A stretch of DNA of 8,793 nt. Origin: CAZGTQ01 sp964528575 (lineage in GTDB: Bacteria > Planctomycetota > UBA1135 > GCA-002686595). Under the pieces are notes generated by a model. The model was not told the DNA's origin. It did no database searches and worked only from the letters and a program-made list of their open reading frames with translations. The position numbers and the translations under genes are program-made. Every line of letters starts with the position of its first letter. Within the stretch, counting starts at the first letter, position 1. Positions 1-6,876 of the stretch are shown piece after piece. The stretch covers positions 1 to 8,793 of the forward strand of contig CAZGTQ010000192.1 in NCBI GenBank assembly GCA_964528575.1. Direction: 5' to 3'.

Positions 1-1560
1 CGGCGCAACCGCGTCGCCGCCGTCCTCGGCGCGCTCTTCTTCGTGAGCGTCGTGACGGGCCTCGGCGGGCTCTCGTACGTCGAGGCGAGCTCGAGCGCGG
101 CGCTCGCGACGAAGAACGAGCAGCTCGAGGCCGAGGCCGCGCGCGCGAACAGCATCAAGGAGTTCCTCATCGGCTTGCTCACCTCGGCCCGGCCGGATCG
201 GGGCAACGCCGCGAACCTGAGAGTGCGCGACCTGTTGGCGCCGTCCGGAGCCGCGCTCGAGCGAGATCTCCCCGGCCAACCGGCGATCCGCGCTGAGCTG
301 CACGGCGTGCTCGCCGACGTCTACCGGAGCCTGGGGCTGAAGAGCGAGATCCTCCCGCACCTCGAGCGTGAGCTCGAGATCCGCCGCCAGCTCGAGCCGG
401 AGGGGAGTCCGCGCATGGCCCTCGTGATGAGCGACATCGCCGACGCCGCCGTGGCCGACCCCGGCTCGCCGGAGGACCTCGCGCGGAGCATCGCGCTGGC
501 CCGCGAGAGCGTTGCGCTCGCGGAGCGGCTCGTCGACGAGGCGCCGGACCTCCTGCAGATCACGCACGGCACGCTGAGCGCGCTCGAGATGCAGCTCGCC
601 GTCGACGGCGTCCAGACGCTCGACTCGATGATCGACTTCCTCATCGCGTCGGACCGGCGCGTCGGCGGCGAGCACACGCGCGAGTTCGCGCGCGACTGGC
701 TCGCCCGGCTCCCGCACAGGTTGACGACCGCGTGGGACGCCGGCGACGTCGACACCGTCCGCGCGATCCTGCGCGAGTACGTGCAACCCCACATCGACGA
801 CCCGAGCTTCGCCGGGCAGGTCCCGGTCGCGTTCCTGCGTTTCGCGGAGTGGCTCGAGGCTCGCGGCGACGACCGCGCCGCGCAGGCGGTCCTCCACGAG
901 GCGTCGTGCATCGGCGACGAGGTCTTTGAAGCGGGGACGGACGCGCGGGCCTGGTGGCGCCGGATGATGGCGGCGGCACGCGTCGAACGAGGGCAGCTCG
1001 ACGAGGCGCGCGCGCTCCAGACCGAGGCTGTCGACCACTACCGCGCCCACATCGGGCCCGCCGACGACCGCACGACCCTCGCGCTGATCCGACTCGCGGA
1101 GATCGAGCAGGCCGCTGGGGACGAGTCGCGCCGCGACGAGCTGCTCGAGCTCGCGCTCGCGACCGCGCGCGAGGGCCTGGCCGAGAGCGACGCCGGCTAC
1201 GCGGTCGCGGTGGAGGCGGTGGCCGAGCGCTGCATCGAGCGCGGCGACCTCGAGCAGGCGCGCGCGCTGTGCGACGAGTGCCTGCCCGCGCTCGTCGACG
1301 ACGGCGGCCGCCGCGGGTCCGAGGAGCTGGCGCGCGTGCGGCTCGTCCTCGGCCGCGTGCTGACCGCGACGGGTGAGCACGCCGCCGCCGAGGCCGAGCT
1401 CGGCGCTGCGCTCGAGTGGACCGAGGCGCGCATGCGCGCGAAGCGGACCGAGCTCCGCGTCGAGATCCTGCGCGCCCTCGAGGCGCTGCACGAAGGCTCC
1501 AGCGACGCGGCGAAGCTCGCCGACGTCCGCGCGCGCCTGGCGCAGGAAGAGGGACGATGA
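1..1560 (+). CDS. C-terminal part of a transmembrane Ser/Thr kinase-type receptor with TPR sensor (5' truncated)
   Basis: The reading frame is open through the left edge, so the gene starts outside the window; 519 residues are visible. They begin with a basic RRNR and a hydrophobic helix (about residues 5-26), followed by a charged helix and helical repeats with TPR character at about residues 97-133, 315-350, 358-393, 399-434 and 442-478. The stretch after the helix (KEFLIGLL, a DPDR-like ARPDRG, VRDLL, LERDLPGQP, then LADVYRSLGL) is the usual start of the TPR sensor in planctomycete and acidobacterial Hanks-type kinases. By family knowledge a cytoplasmic kinase domain should lie just upstream, but it is not seen. 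The TPR part would be extracytoplasmic and probably binds a protein or peptide. The gene ends in TGA inside an ATGA overlap with the sigma factor gene, so the two are translationally coupled. An alternative is a TPR membrane protein without a kinase domain. Confidence 0.8.
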   Translation, partial: RRNRVAAVLGALFFVSVVTGLGGLSYVEASSSAALATKNEQLEAEAARANSIKEFLIGLLTSARPDRGNAANLRVRDLLAPSGAALERDLPGQPAIRAELHGVLADVYRSLGLKSEILPHLERELEIRRQLEPEGSPRMALVMSDIADAAVADPGSPEDLARSIALARESVALAERLVDEAPDLLQITHGTLSALEMQLAVDGVQTLDSMIDFLIASDRRVGGEHTREFARDWLARLPHRLTTAWDAGDVDTVRAILREYVQPHIDDPSFAGQVPVAFLRFAEWLEARGDDRAAQAVLHEASCIGDEVFEAGTDARAWWRRMMAAARVERGQLDEARALQTEAVDHYRAHIGPADDRTTLALIRLAEIEQAAGDESRRDELLELALATAREGLAESDAGYAVAVEAVAERCIERGDLEQARALCDECLPALVDDGGRRGSEELARVRLVLGRVLTATGEHAAAEAELGAALEWTEARMRAKRTELRVEILRALEALHEGSSDAAKLADVRARLAQEEGR

Positions 1561-2129
1561 CCGCTCCGAAGAACGCCCACGAGTCCCTCGCGGGCTCGCT
1601 CTCCGGCGACCCCGACGCGAAGAGCCGCCTCCTCGCGCTGCTCTACGACGATTTGCACGCGCTCGCCGCCGCGCGGATGGCGAGCGAGCGCGCCGACCAC
1701 ACGCTGCAGCCGACCGCGCTCGTGCACGAGGCGTTTCTGCGCCTGATCGACCAGGAGCGCGTCGACCTGCGCGAGCGCGCCCACTTCCTCGCGCTCGCCG
1801 CGCGCACGATGCGCCGGATCCTCGTCGACCACGCGCGCGCGAAGCGGACGCGCAAGCGCGACGGAGCGAAGCGTGCCGAGCCGCTCGGCGAGGCGGACGC
1901 GGTGCGCTGGGACGATCCGGGCGACGTGCTCGACCTGGACGAGGCGCTCGAGGCGCTCGCGCGCACGCAGCCGCGCCAGGCGCAGGTCGTCGAGCTGCGC
2001 TTCTTCGGCGGCCTCGGCCTCGAGGAGGCCGCCGAGGCGCTCGGCGTCAGTCGCGACACGGTCAAGCTCGACTGGCGCTTCGCGCGCGCGTGGCTCAACC
2101 GCAGGCTCGGCAGCTCGGACGCGAGCTGA
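1557..2129 (+). CDS. ECF-type RNA polymerase sigma factor, kinase-associated (TIGR02999-like)
   Basis: A 190-residue cytoplasmic sigma factor expected to direct RNA polymerase to a dedicated promoter set. The ATG is chosen because it gives the ATGA overlap with the receptor gene, has purine-rich AGGAAGAGGG just upstream, and yields the normal family length. Region 2 covers about residues 20-100 (HTLQPTALVHEAFLRLID, then RAHFLALAARTMRRILVDHAR). Region 4 covers about 128-184, with a helix-turn-helix (GLEEAAEALGVSRDTVKLDW) and the closing FARAWLNRRL typical of the family. The acidic residues normally present in region 2.2 (DAED-like) are replaced by Q51-P-T53-A, leaving a threonine where RNA polymerase contact is expected. 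In this family the sigma gene usually sits beside a Ser/Thr kinase gene. Here it follows the kinase-type gene, which suggests that the kinase controls it. Family identity is firm; the target promoters are unknown. Confidence 0.93.
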   Translation: MTAPKNAHESLAGSLSGDPDAKSRLLALLYDDLHALAAARMASERADHTLQPTALVHEAFLRLIDQERVDLRERAHFLALAARTMRRILVDHARAKRTRKRDGAKRAEPLGEADAVRWDDPGDVLDLDEALEALARTQPRQAQVVELRFFGGLGLEEAAEALGVSRDTVKLDWRFARAWLNRRLGSSDAS

Positions 2130-2145
2130 AGCGCGCGTCCGAGCT
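2112..2145. terminator. Perfect 12-bp inverted repeat, likely bidirectional terminator hairpin
   Basis: AGCTCGGACGCG (2112-2123) is the exact reverse complement of CGCGTCCGAGCT (2134-2145), with a 10-nt loop. The left arm lies in the last codons of the sigma factor gene and its stop codon falls in the loop. The right arm sits in the 42-bp gap before the convergent secreted-protein gene. Being symmetric, it would form in transcripts from either side. There is no T-tract on either flank, so it is not a textbook intrinsic terminator; such T-less hairpins are plausible in very GC-rich genomes. Confidence 0.65.
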
Positions 2146-2171
2146 ACCGCCTCCCCTCCGCAGGCCCGCGG

Positions 2172-3377
2172 TCAGGGCACGTTGACGAACAGCAGGTGGT
2201 TCGTCGGTGCGACGGCCCCGAAGAACGGCGGGCTGACGGGGTTGCCGAACAGCACCGAGTAGTTGTCGACCATGTCGGTGAAGCGCTGGGCGCCGACGGG
2301 GCCGACCGCGGCGAGGAAGCCTCCCTCGGTCGTCGCGCCGTACTTGGCCTCGATGTAGAAGTCCAGCGCGCCGGAGAGAGTGCAGGCCTCGATGTGGAGG
2401 AACACGCCCTCGTCGGCCCACACCGCCTCCGGACCCGGATAGCTCGCGCTCGTGGTCCAGGTGCCGAGCGAGGTCGACATCACCTCGTACCAAGGGATGA
2501 TCGGCCACAGGTTGAGCGAGCGGAAGCTCGAGCCGCAGACGCTCGTCGCGTCCATGTGGCGCACGGTGAGCTGCGGCGGCGTGAACGCGAGCGGGCAGGC
2601 GCACACGGTCAGGATGTTCGCGAAGGTGCCGCCCGTGATCTGCTCGTTCGACTCGCACGTGAGCGGCGGAGGTCCGACCGCCGCGTCGCGCATGCCTTCG
2701 AAGAACACGGGCCCCGGCGTCGGGATCGCGATCGCGGGCACGAACGGATTGGCGGTCGTCGACGGCGCGACGAGGGCGAACGAGCGCGAGGGATGGAACG
2801 AGCCGGGCCGCGACGAGAACAGCGGGTCGTGCTGGAACGCGTCGCAGTTGTGGTAGAGCACGAGCGCCGCCTCCCACGTGTTCGCCCCGCAGTCGAGCGC
2901 GTAGTCGAGATAGCCGTACCAGAACGACGTCGGGTGCGTTCCGAGGCAGTTGGGCACGACGCAGCCGAACGTGGTCGTCGAAGCGCCCAGGTCCGCTTTC
3001 ACCACGAAGCGCCAGACCTGGCTGAACGTGCCGGGGACCGGGAACTCCATCCACGTGCGCGTGTAGTCGAGGTGCAGCGTTCCCTTCATCTGCGGGTTCG
3101 CGCTGCAGTCGAAGCTCTGGAACGGGGCGACGTACTCGGCGCACTGGATCTGCGTCGGCGCACCGAGCGCGACCTGCGCGCAGCTCTGCGAGTTCAGGTT
3201 GCACGAGTCCCAGCACATCGACAGCCCCGGGAGCGTGAGCGCCGGGAAGGCGGGCAGGGTTTCGTTCGTGAGCGCGCAGCAAGGCCCGGACAGGTTGTCG
3301 GGCTGGCACTGGGCGGAGAGCGCGGGCGGCAGGGCGAGTGTCGCGAGGGCGGCGAGCGCGGCGACGGTGCGTTTCAT
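2172..3377 (-). CDS. Secreted cysteine-rich protein of unknown function
   Basis: A 401-residue protein that I do not recognise as a characterised family. It starts with a clear Sec signal peptide: MKRT, a hydrophobic Ala/Leu core, then ALSA followed by QCQ, so signal peptidase I cleavage is likely after about residue 22. The Q before the Cys and the lack of a lipobox argue against a lipoprotein. The mature part has 17 cysteines, many in the first 100 residues (CC at the front, then CWDSC), and is rich in aromatic, Thr, Ser and Pro residues, as expected for a disulfide-bonded extracellular or periplasmic beta-rich protein. No TM helix, LPXTG or PEP-CTERM-like tail is visible; it ends LLFVNVP. 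The ATG at 3377 is chosen because it begins the signal peptide and has GAGGAA six bases upstream. Upstream in-frame starts would put about 50 residues before the signal sequence. The gene stands alone, convergent with the sigma factor gene and divergent from the kinase gene, and could be an effector regulated by its neighbours, but nothing proves this. Confidence 0.85.
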   Translation of the reverse strand: MKRTVAALAALATLALPPALSAQCQPDNLSGPCCALTNETLPAFPALTLPGLSMCWDSCNLNSQSCAQVALGAPTQIQCAEYVAPFQSFDCSANPQMKGTLHLDYTRTWMEFPVPGTFSQVWRFVVKADLGASTTTFGCVVPNCLGTHPTSFWYGYLDYALDCGANTWEAALVLYHNCDAFQHDPLFSSRPGSFHPSRSFALVAPSTTANPFVPAIAIPTPGPVFFEGMRDAAVGPPPLTCESNEQITGGTFANILTVCACPLAFTPPQLTVRHMDATSVCGSSFRSLNLWPIIPWYEVMSTSLGTWTTSASYPGPEAVWADEGVFLHIEACTLSGALDFYIEAKYGATTEGGFLAAVGPVGAQRFTDMVDNYSVLFGNPVSPPFFGAVAPTNHLLFVNVP

Positions 3378-3517
3378 CGGGGATTCCTCGTCGAAAGGGG
3401 CCGGGACCGCACGGAGAGACCCGCTCCCGCCGCGAACGGACGCGCGATCGGCCAAATCCGCGGGACTTGCGAATCCGCGTCCGCTCACGGACGCTTCCGG
3501 TCTGGGAACGCGAGAGG
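3378..3517. promoter_or_regulatory. Divergent promoter region between secreted-protein and kinase genes
   Basis: The 140 bp between two divergent starts must hold at least one promoter, probably two. I see no convincing -35/-10 pair. Visible structure: a perfect 7-bp inverted repeat GCGTCCG (3477-3483) and CGGACGC (3488-3494) with a CTCA loop; another CGGACGC at 3437-3443; and a direct repeat AATCCGCG at 3455-3462 and 3472-3479, spaced 17 bp. These could be operator half-sites, or a leader hairpin for the kinase transcript ending 23 bases before its start. GAGGAA (minus strand, 3389-3384) is the ribosome binding site of the secreted-protein gene. Confidence 0.5.
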
Positions 3518-6313
3518 ATGGGCGCACACGACGAGGCCGAGCTCACGCGGGTCGAGGCGCACGTCGCCGAGGGCCTGGAGCTCGCCGGCGCGGAGCGTGA
3601 GGCCTGGCTCGCGCGTCTCGACGCCGACGCCCCCGGCGACGCCGCCGAGGTGCGCGAGCGGCTCGACTTGCTCGCCGGCCTCGGCCTCGCTCTCGACGGC
3701 CCGACGTTCGGCGGGCGCCGCGTCGGCCGCTTCCGCTTGCTCGAGCGCGTCGGCGTCGGCGGCATGGGCGAGGTCTGGCGCGCGGACGACGGCGGGCGCG
3801 CGGTCGCGCTCAAGCTCGTACGTCCCGAGCTCTTGTGGCTCGACGGCGCGCGGCGGCGATTCGAGCGCGAGGGCCGCGCGGCGTCCCTGCTCGAGCACCC
3901 GAGCATCGTGCGCGTGCTCGACGTCGGCGAGGACGACGGCGTGCCGTGGATCGCGCTCGAGTGGGTCGACGGCGCGAGCCTGGAGAGCGCGCTCGAGCTC
4001 TTGCGCGACCGGCGGCCGGAGAGCCTGGGGCGGCTCGAGCTCCTGCGCGCGATCGCGGCGATCGCGGGCGCCAGCGAGGAGCCGAGCGGCGCGGAGCTCG
4101 CCTGCGCGACGCACCCCGCGCTCGTCGCGCTCCTTCTTGCGCGCGTCGCCGACGCGCTCGAGCACGCGCACCGCTACGGCGTGATCCACCGCGACGTCAA
4201 GCCGTCCAACGTGCTCGTCGATCCCGCCGGGCGCGCGCTGCTCGCGGACTTCGGCCTCGCTCTCACGGCCGAGGGCTCGCGCATGACGCGCGCGGGCTCG
4301 TGGCTCGGCTCGCTGCCCTACGCCGCGCCCGAGCAACTCGACCGCGCAGGCGACGCGGACGCGCGGGCCGACGTCTACTCGCTCGGCGCGACGCTGTGGG
4401 AGTGCCTGACGCTCGAGACTCCGTTCCTCGGGGGCGGCGAGAGCGCGGTGCGCGCACGCATCCGCACCGGAGCCCTCGAGAGCGCGCGCGCGCTGAATCC
4501 CTCGGTTCCGCGCGCGCTCGACCTCGCGTGCAAGAAGGCGATGGACGTCGACCCGGCGCGACGCTACGCGAGCGCGGCCGCGTTCGCCGACGACTTGAGG
4601 CGCGCCGCGCGGGGCGAGCGAGTGCGCGCGCGCCCCGCGCCCGCTTGGCTGCGCGCCTTGCGCTGGTCGCGCCGCCACGCGCGCCTCGCGGCCGCCGCGG
4701 CGGTGCTCCTGCTCGTGCTGGCGATCACGGCGGCGTGGACCGTTCGCACGCGTCAGGTCAACGCGCGCATCCGGCGCATGGCGGACGCCGAGCTCGCCCA
4801 GCGGCTCGAGCGCGAGGCGCGGGCGCTGTGGCCGCCGAGCCCGGAGCGATTCGGGCCGATCGACGCGTGGCTCGCGGGCGCGGACGACCTGCTCGGCCGG
4901 CGCGCGCTCCACGCCGACGAGCTCGCGTCGCTGCGCTCCGCGGCGCTGCCGTACGACGCCGAGCAGATCGCGCGCGACCGCGACGGCGCGCGCGAGAAGC
5001 TGCTCGCCCTGCGCCTCGAGGTCGAGGGCCTGTGGGAGTTCGTGCGCGCGCGCGAGCGCGGCGAGGAGCGCGCGCAGCCGCCGCCCCCCAAGCTCGTCGT
5101 CGGGCGTACGGCCGAGTGGCGCGCGCTCGTCGACCGCGACGCGGACGCCTTCCTCGGCGAGCTGCGCGCGCGTCTCGCCGGTGTGCGCGAGCTCGTCGCG
5201 CGGACCGGCGTGCTCGGCGAGCTCGACCTCGAGCAGCTCGGCGCGCTCGAGCGCTACGCCGAGGCGCGCGCGCACGAGCTCGTCGCGCGGCGCAGCTACA
5301 GGTTCGCACGCGACTTCGACCAGTGGCGCCACGACGAGCTCGAGCGCTTGCTCGAGCGGCTCGACTCCTTCGGCGAGCGCGTCGAACGCGTGCGCGATCT
5401 GCGCCGGCGTTGCGAGATGCTCGGCGCCGAGAGCGACCGCGCGCGCGCGGCGTGGGACGCGGCGCTGCCGGCGATCCGCGCGGCGCCCGTCTACGCCGGC
5501 ATCGTGCTCGAACCGCTTCTCGCGCTCGTGCCGCTGCGCGCGGACCCGTCGTCGGGCCTGTGGGAGCTCCTGCTCCTGGGCAGCGGCGCGGCGCCCGAGC
5601 CGGATCCCGCCGATCCCGCGCGTTGGCGCGTGACCGCCGAGACGGGTCTCGTGCTCGTGCTCCTGCCCGGCGGCGAGCTCGACATGGGCGCGCCGGACGA
5701 GCTCGCATCCGAGGTCTTCTCGTTCCCGCGGCACCGCGTCGTGCTCGACCCGTTCTTCGTCGCGAAGTACGAGCTGACGGTCGCGCAGGCGCAGCGCCTC
5801 GGCTCGCTGTCGTCGCTCGACGCGCTGCCCGATCCCGCCGGCGACCGCCCCGTGCGGCTCCTCTGGGACGAGGCGCGCGAGCTGATCCGCGCGCACGGGC
5901 TCGACCACCCGACCGAGGCCCAGTGGGAGTACGCGGCGCGCGCGGGGGCGGAGCTGCCGCCCGTCGACGGCGAGCACGCGAACCTGCGCGAGCCCGGCGG
6001 CTACGTCTGGGGCGACGCGCTGACGCGCTTGGGCGCGGTCGGTCGCCTGCGCCCCAACGCGTTCGGCCTGCACGACTGCATCGGCAACGCGACCGAGTGG
6101 TGCCTCGACTGGATGGTCGGACGCGGCTACAGCACGCTCCCGTCGCGGCCCGGCGACGGCCTCAAGGAGACGGTGCTCCAGGGGCCGGCCCACACCGCGC
6201 GCGGCGGCTGTTTCGCGGACGTGCGCTCCCCCGTGCTCGTCTATCGGCGCAGCCTCGGCCACCTCGGCGTCGCGACGACGACCGGAGTGCGCCCGGTGCT
6301 CGCCCTGCGGTGA
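3518..6313 (+). CDS. Transmembrane Ser/Thr protein kinase fused to an FGE-like (SUMF1) sensor domain
   Basis: A 931-residue membrane receptor kinase. The cytoplasmic kinase domain spans about residues 70-360: glycine loop GVGGMGEVW (79-87), ATP lysine K99 (VALKL), helix-C glutamate E118, catalytic HRDVKPSN (224-231, D226), DFG (244-246), APE (270-272) and DVYSLG (285-290). All key residues are present, so it should be active. About 50 residues between the hinge and catalytic loop (158-208) are longer than usual. One TM helix follows basic RWSRRHAR at about 388-406. A charged, probably coiled-coil stalk runs from 410 to 680. Residues about 705-931 are an FGE-sulfatase/SUMF1-type domain (GGELDMGAPDE, PTEAQWEYAARAG, NAFGLHDCIGNATEWCLDW, RGGCF, GVRPVLAL), which faces outside the cytoplasm. 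ATG 3518 is the first ATG downstream of the divergent gene and precedes a family-typical N-terminus; its Shine-Dalgarno is weak, and an in-frame TTG at 3467 is a less likely start. It presumably senses an external ligand and phosphorylates cytoplasmic partners, perhaps a nearby sigma factor. Confidence 0.93.
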   Translation: MGAHDEAELTRVEAHVAEGLELAGAEREAWLARLDADAPGDAAEVRERLDLLAGLGLALDGPTFGGRRVGRFRLLERVGVGGMGEVWRADDGGRAVALKLVRPELLWLDGARRRFEREGRAASLLEHPSIVRVLDVGEDDGVPWIALEWVDGASLESALELLRDRRPESLGRLELLRAIAAIAGASEEPSGAELACATHPALVALLLARVADALEHAHRYGVIHRDVKPSNVLVDPAGRALLADFGLALTAEGSRMTRAGSWLGSLPYAAPEQLDRAGDADARADVYSLGATLWECLTLETPFLGGGESAVRARIRTGALESARALNPSVPRALDLACKKAMDVDPARRYASAAAFADDLRRAARGERVRARPAPAWLRALRWSRRHARLAAAAAVLLLVLAITAAWTVRTRQVNARIRRMADAELAQRLEREARALWPPSPERFGPIDAWLAGADDLLGRRALHADELASLRSAALPYDAEQIARDRDGAREKLLALRLEVEGLWEFVRARERGEERAQPPPPKLVVGRTAEWRALVDRDADAFLGELRARLAGVRELVARTGVLGELDLEQLGALERYAEARAHELVARRSYRFARDFDQWRHDELERLLERLDSFGERVERVRDLRRRCEMLGAESDRARAAWDAALPAIRAAPVYAGIVLEPLLALVPLRADPSSGLWELLLLGSGAAPEPDPADPARWRVTAETGLVLVLLPGGELDMGAPDELASEVFSFPRHRVVLDPFFVAKYELTVAQAQRLGSLSSLDALPDPAGDRPVRLLWDEARELIRAHGLDHPTEAQWEYAARAGAELPPVDGEHANLREPGGYVWGDALTRLGAVGRLRPNAFGLHDCIGNATEWCLDWMVGRGYSTLPSRPGDGLKETVLQGPAHTARGGCFADVRSPVLVYRRSLGHLGVATTTGVRPVLALR

Positions 6314-6319
6314 GCGCCG
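6294..6319 (+). terminator. Candidate terminator hairpin over the kinase stop codon
   Basis: Bases 6294-6304 pair with 6309-6319 as an 11-bp stem with two G-U wobbles and a CTGC loop. The kinase stop codon (6311-6313) is in the right arm. Only 8 bp separate this stop from the stop of the convergent sigma factor gene. The wobbles become C-A mismatches in the opposite transcript, so the structure favours plus-strand transcription. There is no T-tract, and GC-rich DNA forms such stems by chance, so this is a modest call. Confidence 0.35.
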
Positions 6320-6321
6320 CG

Positions 6322-6861
6322 TCAGCCCTCGCGCAGCAGCGTCGACAGCCGGCCGAGCGCCCGGGTGAGCAGCTTGCGCACCGCTTCGGGGCTCTTGCCG
6401 AGCTCGGCGGCGACCTCGGCGTACGACGCGCCGTCCTGGTGCACGCGGCGCACGACGAGGCGGTGCTCGGCCGAGAGCGCGGCGAGCGCGCGCTCGAGCC
6501 GTTCGCTCTCCTCGCGCAGCGCCGCGTCCTGGCTCGGGCGCCGGGCGTCGAAGTCGGCGAACGCGTCCTCGGGCACGAGCTCCGGTCGGCCGGCGGCGCG
6601 GCGCTGCGCGCGCCAGGAGCGTGCGCGGTTGCGCAGCTTGTTCTCCGCCGCCGCGCGCAGCCAGCACTGGAAGCCCCCGTCGCCGCGGTCGTCGAAGCGG
6701 CCGGAGCGCAGGACCTCGCGCACCGTCGATTGCACGATGTCGGACGCGGACTCCCGCTCGCGCAGCTCCGCCCCCATCCGGCGCCGCACGTAGCGACCGA
6801 GCGCGGGCAGCCCGCGCGCGAGGCGCTCGGCGAGGCTCGGCAGCGGCTGGGGCTCGTCCAC
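6322..6861 (-). CDS. ECF-type RNA polymerase sigma factor
   Basis: A 179-residue sigma factor of a type I associate with Planctomycetota. Region 2 is at about residues 21-85 (ESASDIVQSTVREVLR, then GFQCWLRAAAENKLRNRAR), and region 4 at about 122-176 (LERALAALSAEHRLVV, then the helix-turn-helix YAEVAAELGKSPEAVRKLL). The start is the GTG at 6861: it is the first start after an in-frame stop (6877-6879, the end of the upstream gene), and no ATG lies in between; GAGAG lies upstream as a weak ribosome binding site. In region 2.2 the usual DAED reads S38-A-S40-D41, so only one acidic residue is kept and two serines stand in the contact surface. No anti-sigma factor gene is adjacent. The upstream neighbour, 15 bp away, is a small membrane protein, and the convergent neighbour is a receptor kinase; either could control it. 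Its target promoters are unknown. Confidence 0.92.
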   Translation of the reverse strand: MDEPQPLPSLAERLARGLPALGRYVRRRMGAELRERESASDIVQSTVREVLRSGRFDDRGDGGFQCWLRAAAENKLRNRARSWRAQRRAAGRPELVPEDAFADFDARRPSQDAALREESERLERALAALSAEHRLVVRRVHQDGASYAEVAAELGKSPEAVRKLLTRALGRLSTLLREG

Positions 6862-6876
6862 GGCGCGCGCTCTCGG

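Noticed and set aside
3378..3517. Specific -35/-10 promoter hexamers for the divergent genes.
   Set aside because: No pair stands out, and ECF promoter motifs of this organism are unknown, so exact sites cannot be supported.
2196..4184. A plus-strand open frame of 662 codons over the secreted-protein gene and the start of the kinase gene.
   Set aside because: It is antisense to a gene with a clear signal peptide and ribosome binding site, and its composition is Arg/Glu/Ala-rich without motifs.
4478..5060. Runs of alternating GCGCGC that might form Z-DNA.
   Set aside because: They follow from Ala/Arg codon use (GCG, CGC) throughout the window and are not concentrated at any boundary.
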